Source of the DNA: DASYAN01 sp034431765
Lineage (GTDB): Bacteria > Chloroflexota > Ktedonobacteria > Ktedonobacterales > Ktedonobacteraceae
Reading direction: 5' to 3'
NCBI GenBank assembly: GCA_034431765.1
Contig: DAOUDD010000021.1
Location: 1-64,000, forward strand
Length of the DNA stretch: 64,000 nucleotides
The notes under the pieces were generated by a model that was not told where the DNA came from, did not search any database, and saw only the letters and a program-made list of their open reading frames with translations. This document shows, piece after piece, positions 7,355-16,964 of the stretch; within the stretch, counting starts at the first letter, position 1, and every line of letters starts with the position of its first letter. The translations under genes and the position numbers were made by a program.

Positions 7355-8631
7355 TGTGATGGCGACGCTATAACAGTATCTTCTTCCGCCTCTGCCTGAG
7401 GTAGAGGTGGACGTAGACGCAATGCAAGCGCAAAGAACAGCATTGTTGGCGAGAGAATCACACTTGTTACAAGCAGAGCTGCACGTAGCGAGACTACGGT
7501 ACCGATAAAGCCAACGAAGGGACCTCCAGCAATCTGGCCGATAGCATCAATCTGCCCGAACATCGAGATGATAGTGGCGCGCATACGTGGAGTGCTGCTC
7601 TGGGTCATCCATGTATTGTAGAGCGGATGAGCCGTTCCTCGAAAGATGCCCGCGCTCCAGAAAGCAGCCAGCGCCAGGTAGAAGTTCCCTGCCAGAGCAA
7701 ACGTTGCAACGCTAACGATCAGCAACATCTCAAAGACAAACAGTGTTAGCACAACGACTCGCTGCTTTGTCGTATCTACCCAGCGGCGTATCAGCTCGCT
7801 TGCTATCAATCCCAGGATTGACGAGCCGATGCTGATAATACCGAACCAGGTAAGCGAGGAGAGATGCCACAGGTCAGGGAAATGATAATCCTTGATGAAG
7901 TGATCGGTTGATAGACGATCAAAACCTTCACTCGCCATCGCTGCAAAAGCAGTAATCGCAAGGATAAGCAGGAGAACGTAGCTTTTACGTACCGCACGAC
8001 CTCCATCGACCATCATCTGTCCCATCGCTCTCCAGGTGCTGCGCTCGCTACGCAGTGTCGGCTGGAAGTGTTGTTCTGGCATAGAGCAGAAAAGAAAAGC
8101 CGCTAATACGAGGAACAGACATGCCCCAACGATAATAGGCAGACTAATCTGCAAGGTTGCCAGGATAACGCCGACAGGGATACTCACCAGGGCGGCGAGT
8201 TGTCCTACCTGGCTGCCACGAATAAACACCTTGCCGGTATCAATACCACGAATCTCTTCAGCTACCCATGCCTCCTCAGCTCCCGTTGTGAACGTTACTC
8301 CTGCACCCCACAGGATCTGCGCAGCCAGGACCGATCCAAATGTAGACACGAGGCCAAACAAGAGGAAACCTACACCCATCAGCAGTACACCTACGATTAC
8401 GGCGAGACGACGGCTGTAGACATCCGCCAGCACTCCAGTCGGCACCTGGCAGAGGAAAGCTGTAACCTCCAGGGTAGTACCAACCAGCACAAGCTGTAGC
8501 GGATTGAGCTTCACTACTTCAATCTGATAAACCATACTCATCAAAAAGACGAGTGATTGCGCAAATGCAAAAAGGCTTGAATAACACAGGTATACAATAT
8601 ATGCGTCAAGCTTCTTGTTCAGGAAACGCAT
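7351..8631 (-). CDS. MFS transporter
   Basis: A 426-residue membrane protein of the major facilitator superfamily with about twelve hydrophobic segments. I choose the ATG at 8631 (MRFLNKKLDAYIVYL) because AAGGAG lies eight bases upstream; the longer frame to 8697 has no ribosome site. The loop between helices 2 and 3 reads TGVLADVYSRRLAVIVG, the family's conserved G-x3-D-x2-[GS]RR signature. A charged central loop (residues ~190-215, CSMPEQHF onward) separates the two halves. The C-terminus is acidic. The substrate cannot be told; efflux of drugs or metabolites is common in this subgroup. It ends at the promoter of the aspS leader and shares its strand. Confidence 0.85.
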   Translation of the reverse strand: MRFLNKKLDAYIVYLCYSSLFAFAQSLVFLMSMVYQIEVVKLNPLQLVLVGTTLEVTAFLCQVPTGVLADVYSRRLAVIVGVLLMGVGFLLFGLVSTFGSVLAAQILWGAGVTFTTGAEEAWVAEEIRGIDTGKVFIRGSQVGQLAALVSIPVGVILATLQISLPIIVGACLFLVLAAFLFCSMPEQHFQPTLRSERSTWRAMGQMMVDGGRAVRKSYVLLLILAITAFAAMASEGFDRLSTDHFIKDYHFPDLWHLSSLTWFGIISIGSSILGLIASELIRRWVDTTKQRVVVLTLFVFEMLLIVSVATFALAGNFYLALAAFWSAGIFRGTAHPLYNTWMTQSSTPRMRATIISMFGQIDAIGQIAGGPFVGFIGTVVSLRAALLVTSVILSPTMLFFALALRLRPPLPQAEAEEDTVIASPSH

Positions 8632-8821
8632 AAAGCACTCCTTCTTGTGAAAGAACAGCAGAGCTGTCAGGAAGAAGCTGGAGTGCGGCCTGGACATCTC
8701 TAGAGGGAAGAATCACACATAGTATGAAGGCGTGACAAAGCAAAAGTACAAACTACTCTCTTTCGCCACATGTGAATAGAAGGTGGGAAATGTGTGATGC
8801 AGTGATTACAGGACGCAACCA

Positions 8822-8887
8822 GCAAAGAGCAACATACTGCTGGAGACTGCAGCAGAAATTGTGGAAAAAATGATTGTTGCTCTTTGC
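8822..8887. repeat. Nested perfect inverted repeat in the MFS upstream region
   Basis: The arms gcaaagagcaac (8822-8833) and gttgctctttgc (8876-8887) are perfect 12-base inverted copies. A second small palindrome (ctgctg/cagcag, around 8837-8854) lies inside. No T tract adjoins either arm, so an ordinary terminator is unlikely. The element sits between the 3' end of the SMC-like gene and the start of the MFS gene. The rest of the 8632-8997 spacer shows nothing I can name. Confidence 0.65.
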
Positions 8888-8997
8888 ACTAGTTGAAGCT
8901 CCTGATGTAGTATTTTTAATCGAACAAATATAAGCGTACCATAATTAGTAGAAGAAATCAAGCATTTTTGGCTTTTTCGCCATACTTGAACGATCCT

Positions 8998-11900
8998 CTA
9001 CCCTTCCTCGCCAGCCATAGGGGCACCAACAGCAATTGGTTGCGGCGTCTCTCCGATTTCAAACGGCTCAATGGATGCCGCTGATACTGGAGATGGGACG
9101 GTAACGACTGGTAGATTGCTTTCGACAACCAGACCATTATCTATATAGATGTGGTAAGGGAACAGAGCTGGATCAAACGCACTGCTATGAGAGAACAGAA
9201 GAATCTGCTCAAAATGCTCAGCCAGCACTTCGCCTGTGACCACATCAACCAGAGCTTGTGCACGGCCGCGATCAAATGAACTCAGTGGCTCATCCAATAA
9301 GACAAAACCTGGTGCGGCTCCTAACTCGCGTGGCAGTGTCGCGATGGCGAATGCTAGCCTCAGAGCTAACGCAAGCTGATCGGCTGCACCACCTGAGAGC
9401 GTAGATGAAGGCACATACTCGTTCGCGGCTGAATCCCAGACCTGAATTTGATAGGATCCTCCTCCAATCGTCCCCTCTTCCGGCTCTACCTGCAAATGTA
9501 CATCACGATAACGACCAGCAGTCAATAGCGGCACAATCTGTTGCATATATGATTCAGTACGTGGCAACATCTTGCGCAAGAGACGCTCATTGACGGCCTT
9601 GAGCATCTCATTGCCATACTTCTTCGTCTGGTATGAACGCTCCTGCGCCTCCATCTGCGTGTGTGCCTCTTCGAGATTGAGCAATTGGTTCTCTAGATGG
9701 AGAGCCTGGCTCATCTCTAGCTCTTGCTTCTCCAGCGTATTGAGTTCCTTTTCGAGTGAGAATCTTTGCTCTACAAGATGCTGACGGTCCGTGAGTGTAT
9801 ATTTAGCAAGTAGAGGCCAGATCGCGGTAAGATCGGCCAGGAAATAGCTTTTTGGCTGTGGACGGCCGCGCTGGTCAAGCTGTTCGGCAATCGCAGCTTG
9901 AGCATCCGCAATATCCTGCTGACAGAGGGCAATTTTCGCCTGGGCTGCTCGCTCGCGGTTGCGCAGATCATCGAACTCGTGCTGGATACCTTGCTCATTC
10001 GCCTCCTCTAATTCACGTTGGCAACGACTGCGCAAAGCGATTAGAGCCTCTGCAAAAGGATTGAGCGGTACAATCCAGCTTCCCAACGTGTTGCTAAACT
10101 TGGCTAATTGTTTATAGTATTCGGAGAGCGACTCCTGACGTTCCTTGAGCAGTTCGGTAAGCCGAGTATGTTGTTCCTGGAGCATAATCTTGTTGCCCAG
10201 CGTGATATGCAGCTCCTCTAACTGCTTGCGAGCGGTTGTTTCGGCCTGGTTAATTGCAGCCTGTCCAAAAGCTACACCTAATGGCTTGACACGCTGCCGT
10301 AGTGAATCTTGCAGGGATTGCAGCGCACTGCGCAAGGCTGTCTGCTGTTCCCGTGCACGCTCAAGCAGTACCTCAGGGTTATCTGACAGGAAACGCGCAT
10401 TTTGCTCTTCGATTGTATGCTGTCGCTGCAACAACACATCGAGAGCTTCCTGGTGAATCCTCGTTTGAGAGGCAAGATCATTCATCACGTCAAGCTTCCC
10501 ATCGAGCGCAGCTATTTCGTGTTCCGTAGCCTTAACCGTAGTATCCACCAGTGTCTCTAAATCTGGAATACCACTGATATCTTCATCCGAAACAGGAGGA
10601 AGTGCACCGGATGAATATGAAGGATTCGTTGTAATGGGACTTTGTTGGAGTCGTGCATTAATACTTGGAGACGGCAGATTTTCCTGTCCGGCTAACAGCG
10701 TCACCTCCTGTTGCATACGTTCAATCGCAGCCTGATTTGAATGCAGATCCTCATCCAGATTGTCCCAGCGCTCTTGCTTGCGCAATTCTTCAAGGCGTGC
10801 CCGCTCGTTGCGCAGAGAGGCTACTGCCTCCATTGTAACGTTCACCTGGTTACGAGCCGCATTCGCAGCATCAAGCCGCTCTTTCATATGCTGCTGCAAC
10901 TCACCAAGGTCATCCTGTTTGGGAGTTCGTTGCAGAAACTGCTGCGCGTCGTCAAGAGAATGCGGCACACTTCCTCCCAGCGAACGTATTTCGTTTTCAA
11001 CTTGCACCAGAGCTTGCTGATCCCCCGACATACGTTGCGCAGCCTCACGTGCCGTCACCATCATTCCTACTCGGCTGATCGCCTCTTGCTCTTTCTGGCG
11101 TGCCTCAAGCTCCTGCACATGCGCCTTGCGATAGCTCGCGAAAAGATAGGCTGCCAGCCCTGCTGCTGCGATTGCTACGATAATAGCGATAATGGCAAGA
11201 ACGCTGACAGAAGTGAGCGAGGTCAGAGCAATCACAATACAAAGTGCAACTGCAACAACACATCCGATGGTATACATAAGATATCGGGTGGCTGTATTAC
11301 GAGCCTCTATCACGCTCTGCGTCAATTGTGCCTGGCGCTGACGAGCAACGTGAACATGCTGTTCAGCATCGGCGAGCCCCTGAGCAAGACCTTTTAAACG
11401 TTGCCATTCTTCGATCTGACGGCGTACATTGTACTGACGCCAGGTACCTTCTAGCGTGTCCGCTTGCTGCTGAGTTTGTTGGGCCTCACGCTCAACAAGC
11501 TCAAATTCCTGCTCGGTGTCACGCAGATCTTGCCGCACTTTTTGCAGTTGCAAGCCATTCTCTTCAGCTTGAGACCTGCTAGCAAGCTTCTGTGTGTACT
11601 GCTCCTCCAACTGGTGTAGTGTGCGCAGACTTTCAGCAAGAGCACGCAGACGCTCTAGACGAGCCTCTAATTGAGGACGCAAAGTACGGCGTTTCTCCTC
11701 AATCTCCTGTAACGATTGTTGCGCCTTCGTGAGTCGCAGGCGAGCATGCGTGATCTGCTCATCGAGCAGGCGTAGATCTTGCTTGACATGGTTGTATTGT
11801 TTAAGATCCTGCTCAAGCTCTTTAATCGAGTCAACGGCAGAGAGGAGATCGTTGGACATACGCTGGAGTGTACCGAAGGAGCGAGTAAGTTCCGCCAGTT

Positions 11901-12849
11901 CGTTGACGCGTTTTTCCAGCCGCGGCAATTCCTCGCGCTCACGACGCTCCAGGTCAGCAATGCTGTTTTCCAGTTCGGGTAATCTACGTTGGGCGTCAGC
12001 GATATCGTCATAGGAAGAGATGATGGAGTCGAGCGTGGCCTCAGCCTTTTTAAGTTGTTGGATGCGCCCCTGCTGGCTCTTAAGTTCGAGGGAGCGCGAG
12101 TGCCCCTGCTCCAGCACCCGTTCTAACTCGCTAATTTCCGCTTCTTGCTGCTCTATCTCCGCAAGCGCTTCATGGACGCTGACGGCGTCAAGTGCGGCTT
12201 CGATCGAGTCAAGCTGTTCACTTAGCTGAGGGATGCGAACTTGAATCTCGGCCAGGCGTAACCGCTCGGAACTCTCATGAAGTTTCCGCTCATCTTGCTC
12301 CTCAATATGAAAGCGTTCCTGCAATAGTTGGAGCTTTTCCAGACCCAGCAGTTTTCGCACCGTGACTTCACGCTGCGCGCCAGAGATTGTTTCCAGGCGG
12401 TTCAAGCCCTTTTGCTCGATTAAGCAAGTGTTGCGCAGCGCTTCACCATCCATCTCTCCCATTTCCGCAACTATACGCGCATTGGCAACCTCCAGATCGG
12501 TAACAGGCGCTTCATCAGGCATGCCGAGGCGACGAATCTGCAACGAAACCTGCTGACTCTGCCCGCGCTCCAACGTACGCTCGATTGTCAGTTCCGTTGC
12601 TCCTACTGAAAGAGTCAGCACAACCTGAGCGCTGGATGAACCATAGAGAATAAGGTCATCCAGCGAACGTTTGCCACGAGATGGTACCAGTGGCTCTCCA
12701 TAAAGAGCAAAGTAAAGGCTTTCAATAAGTGCTGACTTTCCCGCTTCATTTGGTCCCTGAATTAAAATACTGCCACGCTGCGGAAAGTGCAGATTCATTG
12801 AACGCAAGAGTCTAAACCGTTCGATTGTTAAATGTTTTAAAATGATCAT
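8998..12849 (-). CDS. SbcC/YhaN-like coiled-coil ATPase with central transmembrane hairpin
   Basis: A 1283-residue SMC/Rad50-type ABC ATPase. The start ATG at 12849 has GGAG eight bases upstream. Order of parts: an N-terminal nucleotide-binding lobe with Walker A GPNEAGKS near residue 33; a long heptad-rich coiled coil; two closely spaced hydrophobic helices at about 523-572 (starting MYTIGCVVAVALCIVIAL); a second long coiled coil; then the ABC signature LSGGAADQLALALRLAF and Walker B FVLLDEPLSSFD. There is no CxxC zinc hook, so the membrane hairpin occupies the distal position. Bacillus YhaN has, from memory, the same layout, and its gene stands beside a YhaO nuclease-like gene, as here: the metallophosphoesterase gene ends 52 bp upstream. 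A role in DNA processing at the membrane is inferred. Confidence 0.85.
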   Translation of the reverse strand: MIILKHLTIERFRLLRSMNLHFPQRGSILIQGPNEAGKSALIESLYFALYGEPLVPSRGKRSLDDLILYGSSSAQVVLTLSVGATELTIERTLERGQSQQVSLQIRRLGMPDEAPVTDLEVANARIVAEMGEMDGEALRNTCLIEQKGLNRLETISGAQREVTVRKLLGLEKLQLLQERFHIEEQDERKLHESSERLRLAEIQVRIPQLSEQLDSIEAALDAVSVHEALAEIEQQEAEISELERVLEQGHSRSLELKSQQGRIQQLKKAEATLDSIISSYDDIADAQRRLPELENSIADLERREREELPRLEKRVNELAELTRSFGTLQRMSNDLLSAVDSIKELEQDLKQYNHVKQDLRLLDEQITHARLRLTKAQQSLQEIEEKRRTLRPQLEARLERLRALAESLRTLHQLEEQYTQKLASRSQAEENGLQLQKVRQDLRDTEQEFELVEREAQQTQQQADTLEGTWRQYNVRRQIEEWQRLKGLAQGLADAEQHVHVARQRQAQLTQSVIEARNTATRYLMYTIGCVVAVALCIVIALTSLTSVSVLAIIAIIVAIAAAGLAAYLFASYRKAHVQELEARQKEQEAISRVGMMVTAREAAQRMSGDQQALVQVENEIRSLGGSVPHSLDDAQQFLQRTPKQDDLGELQQHMKERLDAANAARNQVNVTMEAVASLRNERARLEELRKQERWDNLDEDLHSNQAAIERMQQEVTLLAGQENLPSPSINARLQQSPITTNPSYSSGALPPVSDEDISGIPDLETLVDTTVKATEHEIAALDGKLDVMNDLASQTRIHQEALDVLLQRQHTIEEQNARFLSDNPEVLLERAREQQTALRSALQSLQDSLRQRVKPLGVAFGQAAINQAETTARKQLEELHITLGNKIMLQEQHTRLTELLKERQESLSEYYKQLAKFSNTLGSWIVPLNPFAEALIALRSRCQRELEEANEQGIQHEFDDLRNRERAAQAKIALCQQDIADAQAAIAEQLDQRGRPQPKSYFLADLTAIWPLLAKYTLTDRQHLVEQRFSLEKELNTLEKQELEMSQALHLENQLLNLEEAHTQMEAQERSYQTKKYGNEMLKAVNERLLRKMLPRTESYMQQIVPLLTAGRYRDVHLQVEPEEGTIGGGSYQIQVWDSAANEYVPSSTLSGGAADQLALALRLAFAIATLPRELGAAPGFVLLDEPLSSFDRGRAQALVDVVTGEVLAEHFEQILLFSHSSAFDPALFPYHIYIDNGLVVESNLPVVTVPSPVSAASIEPFEIGETPQPIAVGAPMAGEEG

Positions 12850-12901
12850 AGGTCGCACTCCATTCGCCAGCGCAGAGCGCTCTGGTCACCTACCGCCTAC
12901 T

Positions 12902-14203
12902 TCACATGCCGTTGAGCAAAAGGGGTTCTTTTTGCTCGTCGATTGCCTGCAATACAGCCTCTTTTGTAGCACGCAATGCCTTCTGCTCTCGTTCATCAGT
13001 TGCAGCACTGATCCATTCATCCGCTAGTATGCTTAACTCTTCACGAGGAGAGAAGCGTTCACCGGTCTCGCTAGAAAGTGCTTCCTCTGGAAGCAAGAAC
13101 AGGGCACTGTCATCAATTGCCAGGGCGAAGCAGTGTTCCTCGCCGTAGCGACGAATGCGATTCAGATCCAATTGATGATAGGCACTGCGCGTCAGTTCTC
13201 CTTCCAGGCATAACTGAATCATCGTTTCAGGAGTGCTCAGGGGACGTAAGCGCTCCAAAATTGCCTCTGTAGGAGAGGAAGCTGACTGTTCAGACCAGAG
13301 ATCAGACGTATGCAGGACTAGACGATGCAACGCGAGCGCATCAACGCGAATGTGATTGCACCAGCGGACTCCATCAGCAGCCAGACCGAGAAAGACAAAG
13401 CCAGGTGCGGCATCCGGTGTGCTAAAATCAACGTGTTGCGTCGCTCCTGCCACAATCAACTCGCATTGCCCAAGATGACTACGACTGAAATTATGGTGAT
13501 ACCCTGCCAGAATATACTTGAAAGTATCCTGTTGAGCAATACTGCTCTGGCTCACTTGTGTCCGTTCCTCAAAGAGCGACGAAGCTCCACTGAATCCTTC
13601 GATAGGAGCGTGCAGGAGCAGCAGTGAAATTTTGGCGCTACCAATCTCGCTCTGGACACGCAGATCAGCCAGCGGATCGCCCTCTTGCCCTGCAACGACG
13701 CTGAGTCCACAGATCCCTACTCTTATTCCATGCAAATCGAACAGCACCGGTTCAAGCTCAGAGATATCTTGTAGAGAGACCGGCGGGAAATAATGAAGCG
13801 CTCCCAGGCGTGCATAGCTGAGCTGTGGCGTTGGCAGATTGCCACCATGTGAAGTATCATGAACGCCGCCCAGTGCAAACGTGCGTACCCCTGCCTGCTT
13901 CAACTGTGCCAGCCGTGATGCCACAAAGCTGCGATCTCGCTCATCTGGCGTCATCGTATCAAAGAGATCGCCTGCCTGCACAAATATGTCCACCCCTTGC
14001 ATGATCGCGAAATCTGTGGCCTGCTGAAATGCATCGCGCAAACGCTGCTGTCGCTCTTCCCGCTTTCGTGGATCTTGACCAAAGCCCGTATAACCGAGAT
14101 GATTATCAGCAGTGAGCACAACTGTAATTACATCATCTTTTCTTTCAGAAAGGGCTGGAGCTGCATCTGGCTCCTGGTCTGTTTTCACATTGTCATCTTC
14201 CAT
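12902..14203 (-). CDS. SbcD/YhaO-like metallophosphoesterase with altered metal-site motifs
   Basis: A 433-residue protein. The ATG at 14203 is preferred, since GGAAG lies eight bases upstream; a GTG at 14212 is the alternative. The first two metallophosphoesterase motifs are intact: TADNHLGY (D-x-H) and QAGDLFD. The third, normally GNHD, reads GGVHD, losing the metal-binding Asn. The last, normally GHxH, reads AGYHHNF, with Tyr at the first His. A LLLLHAP segment keeps the intermediate His. The C-terminal 150 residues are helical, as in nuclease-capping domains. It is the first gene of a pair with the coiled-coil ATPase downstream and probably forms a complex with it. Loss of two ligands makes reduced or altered catalysis likely, in contrast to the intact paralogue at 18522-19853. 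Confidence 0.8.
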   Translation of the reverse strand: MEDDNVKTDQEPDAAPALSERKDDVITVVLTADNHLGYTGFGQDPRKREERQQRLRDAFQQATDFAIMQGVDIFVQAGDLFDTMTPDERDRSFVASRLAQLKQAGVRTFALGGVHDTSHGGNLPTPQLSYARLGALHYFPPVSLQDISELEPVLFDLHGIRVGICGLSVVAGQEGDPLADLRVQSEIGSAKISLLLLHAPIEGFSGASSLFEERTQVSQSSIAQQDTFKYILAGYHHNFSRSHLGQCELIVAGATQHVDFSTPDAAPGFVFLGLAADGVRWCNHIRVDALALHRLVLHTSDLWSEQSASSPTEAILERLRPLSTPETMIQLCLEGELTRSAYHQLDLNRIRRYGEEHCFALAIDDSALFLLPEEALSSETGERFSPREELSILADEWISAATDEREQKALRATKEAVLQAIDEQKEPLLLNGM

Positions 14204-14704
14204 CGAAACCACTTCCGTTTAGCAAACGTACAGGTATTGGTAATAAAAGACCATCTTCCTCAGGTGAGTCTATCACAAAAGAGAGTAATTAAAAAATAAT
14301 CGGGACAAAAAGAGGGACTATTGGGGGAAAACGTCTCGTTCTCATACATAAGAACACATACATGTCCTCCTACTCTTCCACAAATTTTCTAGAATAGCAG
14401 CGTTCTTCTGATAGGCCTGATAGGTACTATACATATTTACCCTATGACGAGACTACACAAAAGTACCTCTTTGAACAAAGGGATGGACAATAAGAAACAA
14501 AAAAGATTAAAATTTCATGAAGATTAGTAGGATCAACGCAGAAATTTCAGGGAGAGTTGAACAGCTATGTGAATTCTTTTGTCGTCTACACGTAGCCTAT
14601 TGGTAAGGTGGCGGTACTTCAGCTAATCGCCTATCGTAATCATCTATATAATGTAGCGATTCGAGATGCTCAATGGGCAGCTCAAAGTGTAGTGGGAGAG
14701 TAAT
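14204..14704. other. Divergent intergenic region
   Basis: About 500 bp between the divergently transcribed metallophosphoesterase and HD-GYP genes; it must hold the promoters of both. A TATAAT hexamer at 14647-14652 lies 52 bases before the HD-GYP start without a good -35 box. No gene, repeat or structured RNA was recognised. Confidence 0.4.
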
Positions 14705-15385
14705 GTGGTGGCAGCAACGTACTTCACACATCTGGAAAAAGAAACAAGCAAAGTTCTTCTGTCGTTCGCCAACAGTATCCAGGAGCGGGATATTGTGACG
14801 TACGAGCATTCTCGTCGTGTAGCTGTCTATGTGCAACGGCTAGCACGCTACCTTGGTTGGTCACGACAAGAGGCACATGACCTTGCGCTGGCAGGGCTTG
14901 TTCATGACCTTGGTAAGACGTGGATTGGCAACGACATTTTAAATAAATCTGAGGCCCTTTCACTTGAGGAACGGCGCAAGATGGAGCGCCACCCGCTCAT
15001 TGGCGCGCGGATTCTGATAGGCTGTGATGTTCATCCTTTCTATGTAGAGACGGTACTCTACCATCATGAGAACTGGGACGGGTTGGGGTACCCATCGGGT
15101 TTAAAAGGAGAAGAAATTCCCCTCAGCGCGCGTATGCTAACAATCACCGATGTCTATGATGTACTCACCTCGCAACGCCCTTATAAAGCTGCAATGACAC
15201 TCCAGGAGGCACGTACTCGCATGCAGGAGGGAGCGGGCAATAGCTTTGATCCCAGTGTTCTAGATGCGTTTCTCCACCTATTAGACACACGGCCAGATTT
15301 CACGCCAATGCAAAATGTCTCTAATCCTGAACTGGCTGAGAGACAGACTTCCTCTTTCTATCGCATGTTTTTAGCTGGATCATAA
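14705..15385 (+). CDS. HD-GYP domain protein (putative cyclic-di-GMP phosphodiesterase)
   Basis: A 226-residue cytoplasmic protein starting at GTG, with GGGAGAG upstream. It consists almost entirely of an HD-GYP domain: YEHSRRVAVYV near residue 37, the metal-binding LVHDLGKTWIG at 68-78, ERHPLIGARIL, then YHHENWDGLGYPSGLKGEEI carrying the GYP signature near residue 130, followed by ITDVYDVLTSQRPYK. HD-GYP enzymes hydrolyse cyclic di-GMP. No receiver or sensor domain is attached, so it is a stand-alone form. The next gene starts 26 bp downstream on the same strand, which suggests co-transcription but no obvious shared function. A phosphohydrolase acting on another nucleotide is possible. Confidence 0.85.
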   Translation: MVAATYFTHLEKETSKVLLSFANSIQERDIVTYEHSRRVAVYVQRLARYLGWSRQEAHDLALAGLVHDLGKTWIGNDILNKSEALSLEERRKMERHPLIGARILIGCDVHPFYVETVLYHHENWDGLGYPSGLKGEEIPLSARMLTITDVYDVLTSQRPYKAAMTLQEARTRMQEGAGNSFDPSVLDAFLHLLDTRPDFTPMQNVSNPELAERQTSSFYRMFLAGS

Positions 15386-15410
15386 CACCTAGTAAGGACG
15401 TACACCTCTC

Positions 15411-16313
15411 ATGTCTATCGCTATTATCGTGCACGGGGGAGCAGGTAGTATCGCGAGCGCACGTCATGAACGCGCCAGAACTGGTTGTTCGGCTGCTGTT
15501 CTGCTCGGTTGGCAGATTCTCCAGGAACAGGGGAGTGCCCTGGATGCGGTTGAGGCAGCAGTCACAGCCCTGGAAAATAACCCTGACTTTAACGCTGGTA
15601 CAGGTTCATGCCTGACACGCAACGGCTCGATTGAGATGGACGCAGGCATTATGGAAGGGCATACATTACAGATAGGGGCCGTTGCTGGCGTAGAGCGGAT
15701 AAAAAATCCAATTGTGCTGGCGCGCAAAGTATTGGACAGTCCACATACGCTGCTTATTGGGCAGGGAGCGCAACATTTTGCACTCGAACAGCAGATGCAA
15801 TTGTGTGCACGAGAAGAACTGTTGACAGAAAGACAACTTACGAACTGGCGCAAGGCTCAGGGAGCGCAGTTTGTGCAGGCAGCAGGTCAGGACGAAGAGT
15901 CCGAAAAGAAACACGGCACAGTAGGTGCTGTTGCGCTTGATAGCTACAGTCATCTAGCAGCGGCAACCTCGACCGGCGGTATTATGAACAAGTACCCCGG
16001 ACGTGTAGGTGACTCGCCCCTGATCGGCTGTGGCTTCTACGCTGACGAGTATGCCACCATCTCCTGCACAGGCTATGGAGAAGATTTTACTCGGCTGCTT
16101 ATTGCCCGTCGTGCAGCCGAGTTTATCTCTCATGGAGCAGCAGCCCAAGACGCGGCAGAGCGCGCAATCGCGTTTCTTAGTGCGCACACTACTCAAACAG
16201 GCGGTCTGATCCTCCTTGACTCTGGCGGCAAAATAGGACAAGCCAAAAACAGTGAGCACATGGTATATGCCGCCATCTCCACCGGTATGGACAAACCGCT
16301 CACAGGTGTGTAA
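15411..16313 (+). CDS. iaaA: Isoaspartyl peptidase / L-asparaginase (Ntn hydrolase)
   Basis: A 300-residue protein of the plant-type asparaginase family. The N-terminus IIVHGGAGSI and the block DAVEAAVTALENNPDFNAGTG are family hallmarks. The catalytic Thr, exposed by autocleavage, is in KHGTVGAVALD at about residue 170. The following TSTGGIMNKYPGRVGDSPLI binds substrate, and the GTG.. region at GYGEDFTRLL closes the active site. The enzyme removes iso-aspartyl dipeptides and hydrolyses asparagine. The linker before the catalytic Thr is charged, as expected for the processed loop. It lies 26 bp behind the HD-GYP gene. No signal peptide is present, so it should act in the cytoplasm. Confidence 0.9.
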   Translation: MSIAIIVHGGAGSIASARHERARTGCSAAVLLGWQILQEQGSALDAVEAAVTALENNPDFNAGTGSCLTRNGSIEMDAGIMEGHTLQIGAVAGVERIKNPIVLARKVLDSPHTLLIGQGAQHFALEQQMQLCAREELLTERQLTNWRKAQGAQFVQAAGQDEESEKKHGTVGAVALDSYSHLAAATSTGGIMNKYPGRVGDSPLIGCGFYADEYATISCTGYGEDFTRLLIARRAAEFISHGAAAQDAAERAIAFLSAHTTQTGGLILLDSGGKIGQAKNSEHMVYAAISTGMDKPLTGV

Positions 16314-16411
16314 CAGTGTACTCGTTTACCCATTCTGTTCGCCGCAGCTTTTCTGACATAAAATACTCATTTCTTACTATTGATCAATATGAGATAATCA
16401 TGTTAGAAAAA

Positions 16412-16830
16412 TCCACACTATGGCGGGTTTGAGAGTCGATGCGACGGTCATGCTGTGGTAAGTAGACATCACTACAAGTGCCTCGTTGTGCACATTTCAT
16501 AAATACTGCGACAGTCACGGTGTGACGAGTTTTGGAAGTTTATATGACTAGTTCTTAGATTCAGTGTGATAGCTACTATGTAGCGCGTTTTGAAAGTTCA
16601 TTTTGATTACATGCCCTATTGTGCGCATTTCAGCATTACTGCATTCGCTACGGTGTAGCAAGATTTGCAAATGAATCAAAGACCACCGCGTGGCAGATTC
16701 ATAATTGAGAAAACCATGGTTTTGCTAGCTTTCATATAAGAACGAGTGGAAGCTAATACCAGGCAGAGGAAGCAAAGGTATTTGAGAAGCTTTATGTAAG
16801 CACGTGCTGGTTTGATTTCAGGAAGAAGTA
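16412..16830. repeat. Field of degenerate short repeats
   Basis: At least five related units occur: 16412-16439, 16516-16542, 16573-16600, 16648-16674 and 16683-16708. Each has a small palindrome (for example ctactatgtag, ctacggtgtag, cacggtgtg) followed by a gttttgaaagttca-like tail. Flanking text between units also recurs (gttgtgcacatttcat at 16487 and attgtgcgcatttcag at 16618). Two weaker, different units with agcttt(c)atgtaag-like text follow to about 16830. Spacing is irregular and copies are diverged. The whole gap 16314-16964 contains no supported gene. Confidence 0.55.
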
Positions 16831-16964
16831 TACCTTAAAATACGTATTGATGAGCACACAAGCACAGGTGCCATCACAAAGGTACAGAGCGAAGCGAGAA
16901 AGAACTCGCTGAATTGTGCTGGAACAGGCTATGAACTCTTATTCTGGACAACAGAGGAGGATCT

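Noticed and set aside
10741..11397. Plus-strand open frame of 218 codons inside the SMC-like gene
   Set aside because: Antisense shadow of a coiled-coil gene; composition rich in Ser, Leu, His and Arg without motifs.
16412..16710. Possible CRISPR array
   Set aside because: Units are diverged and irregularly spaced, and no cas genes are present.
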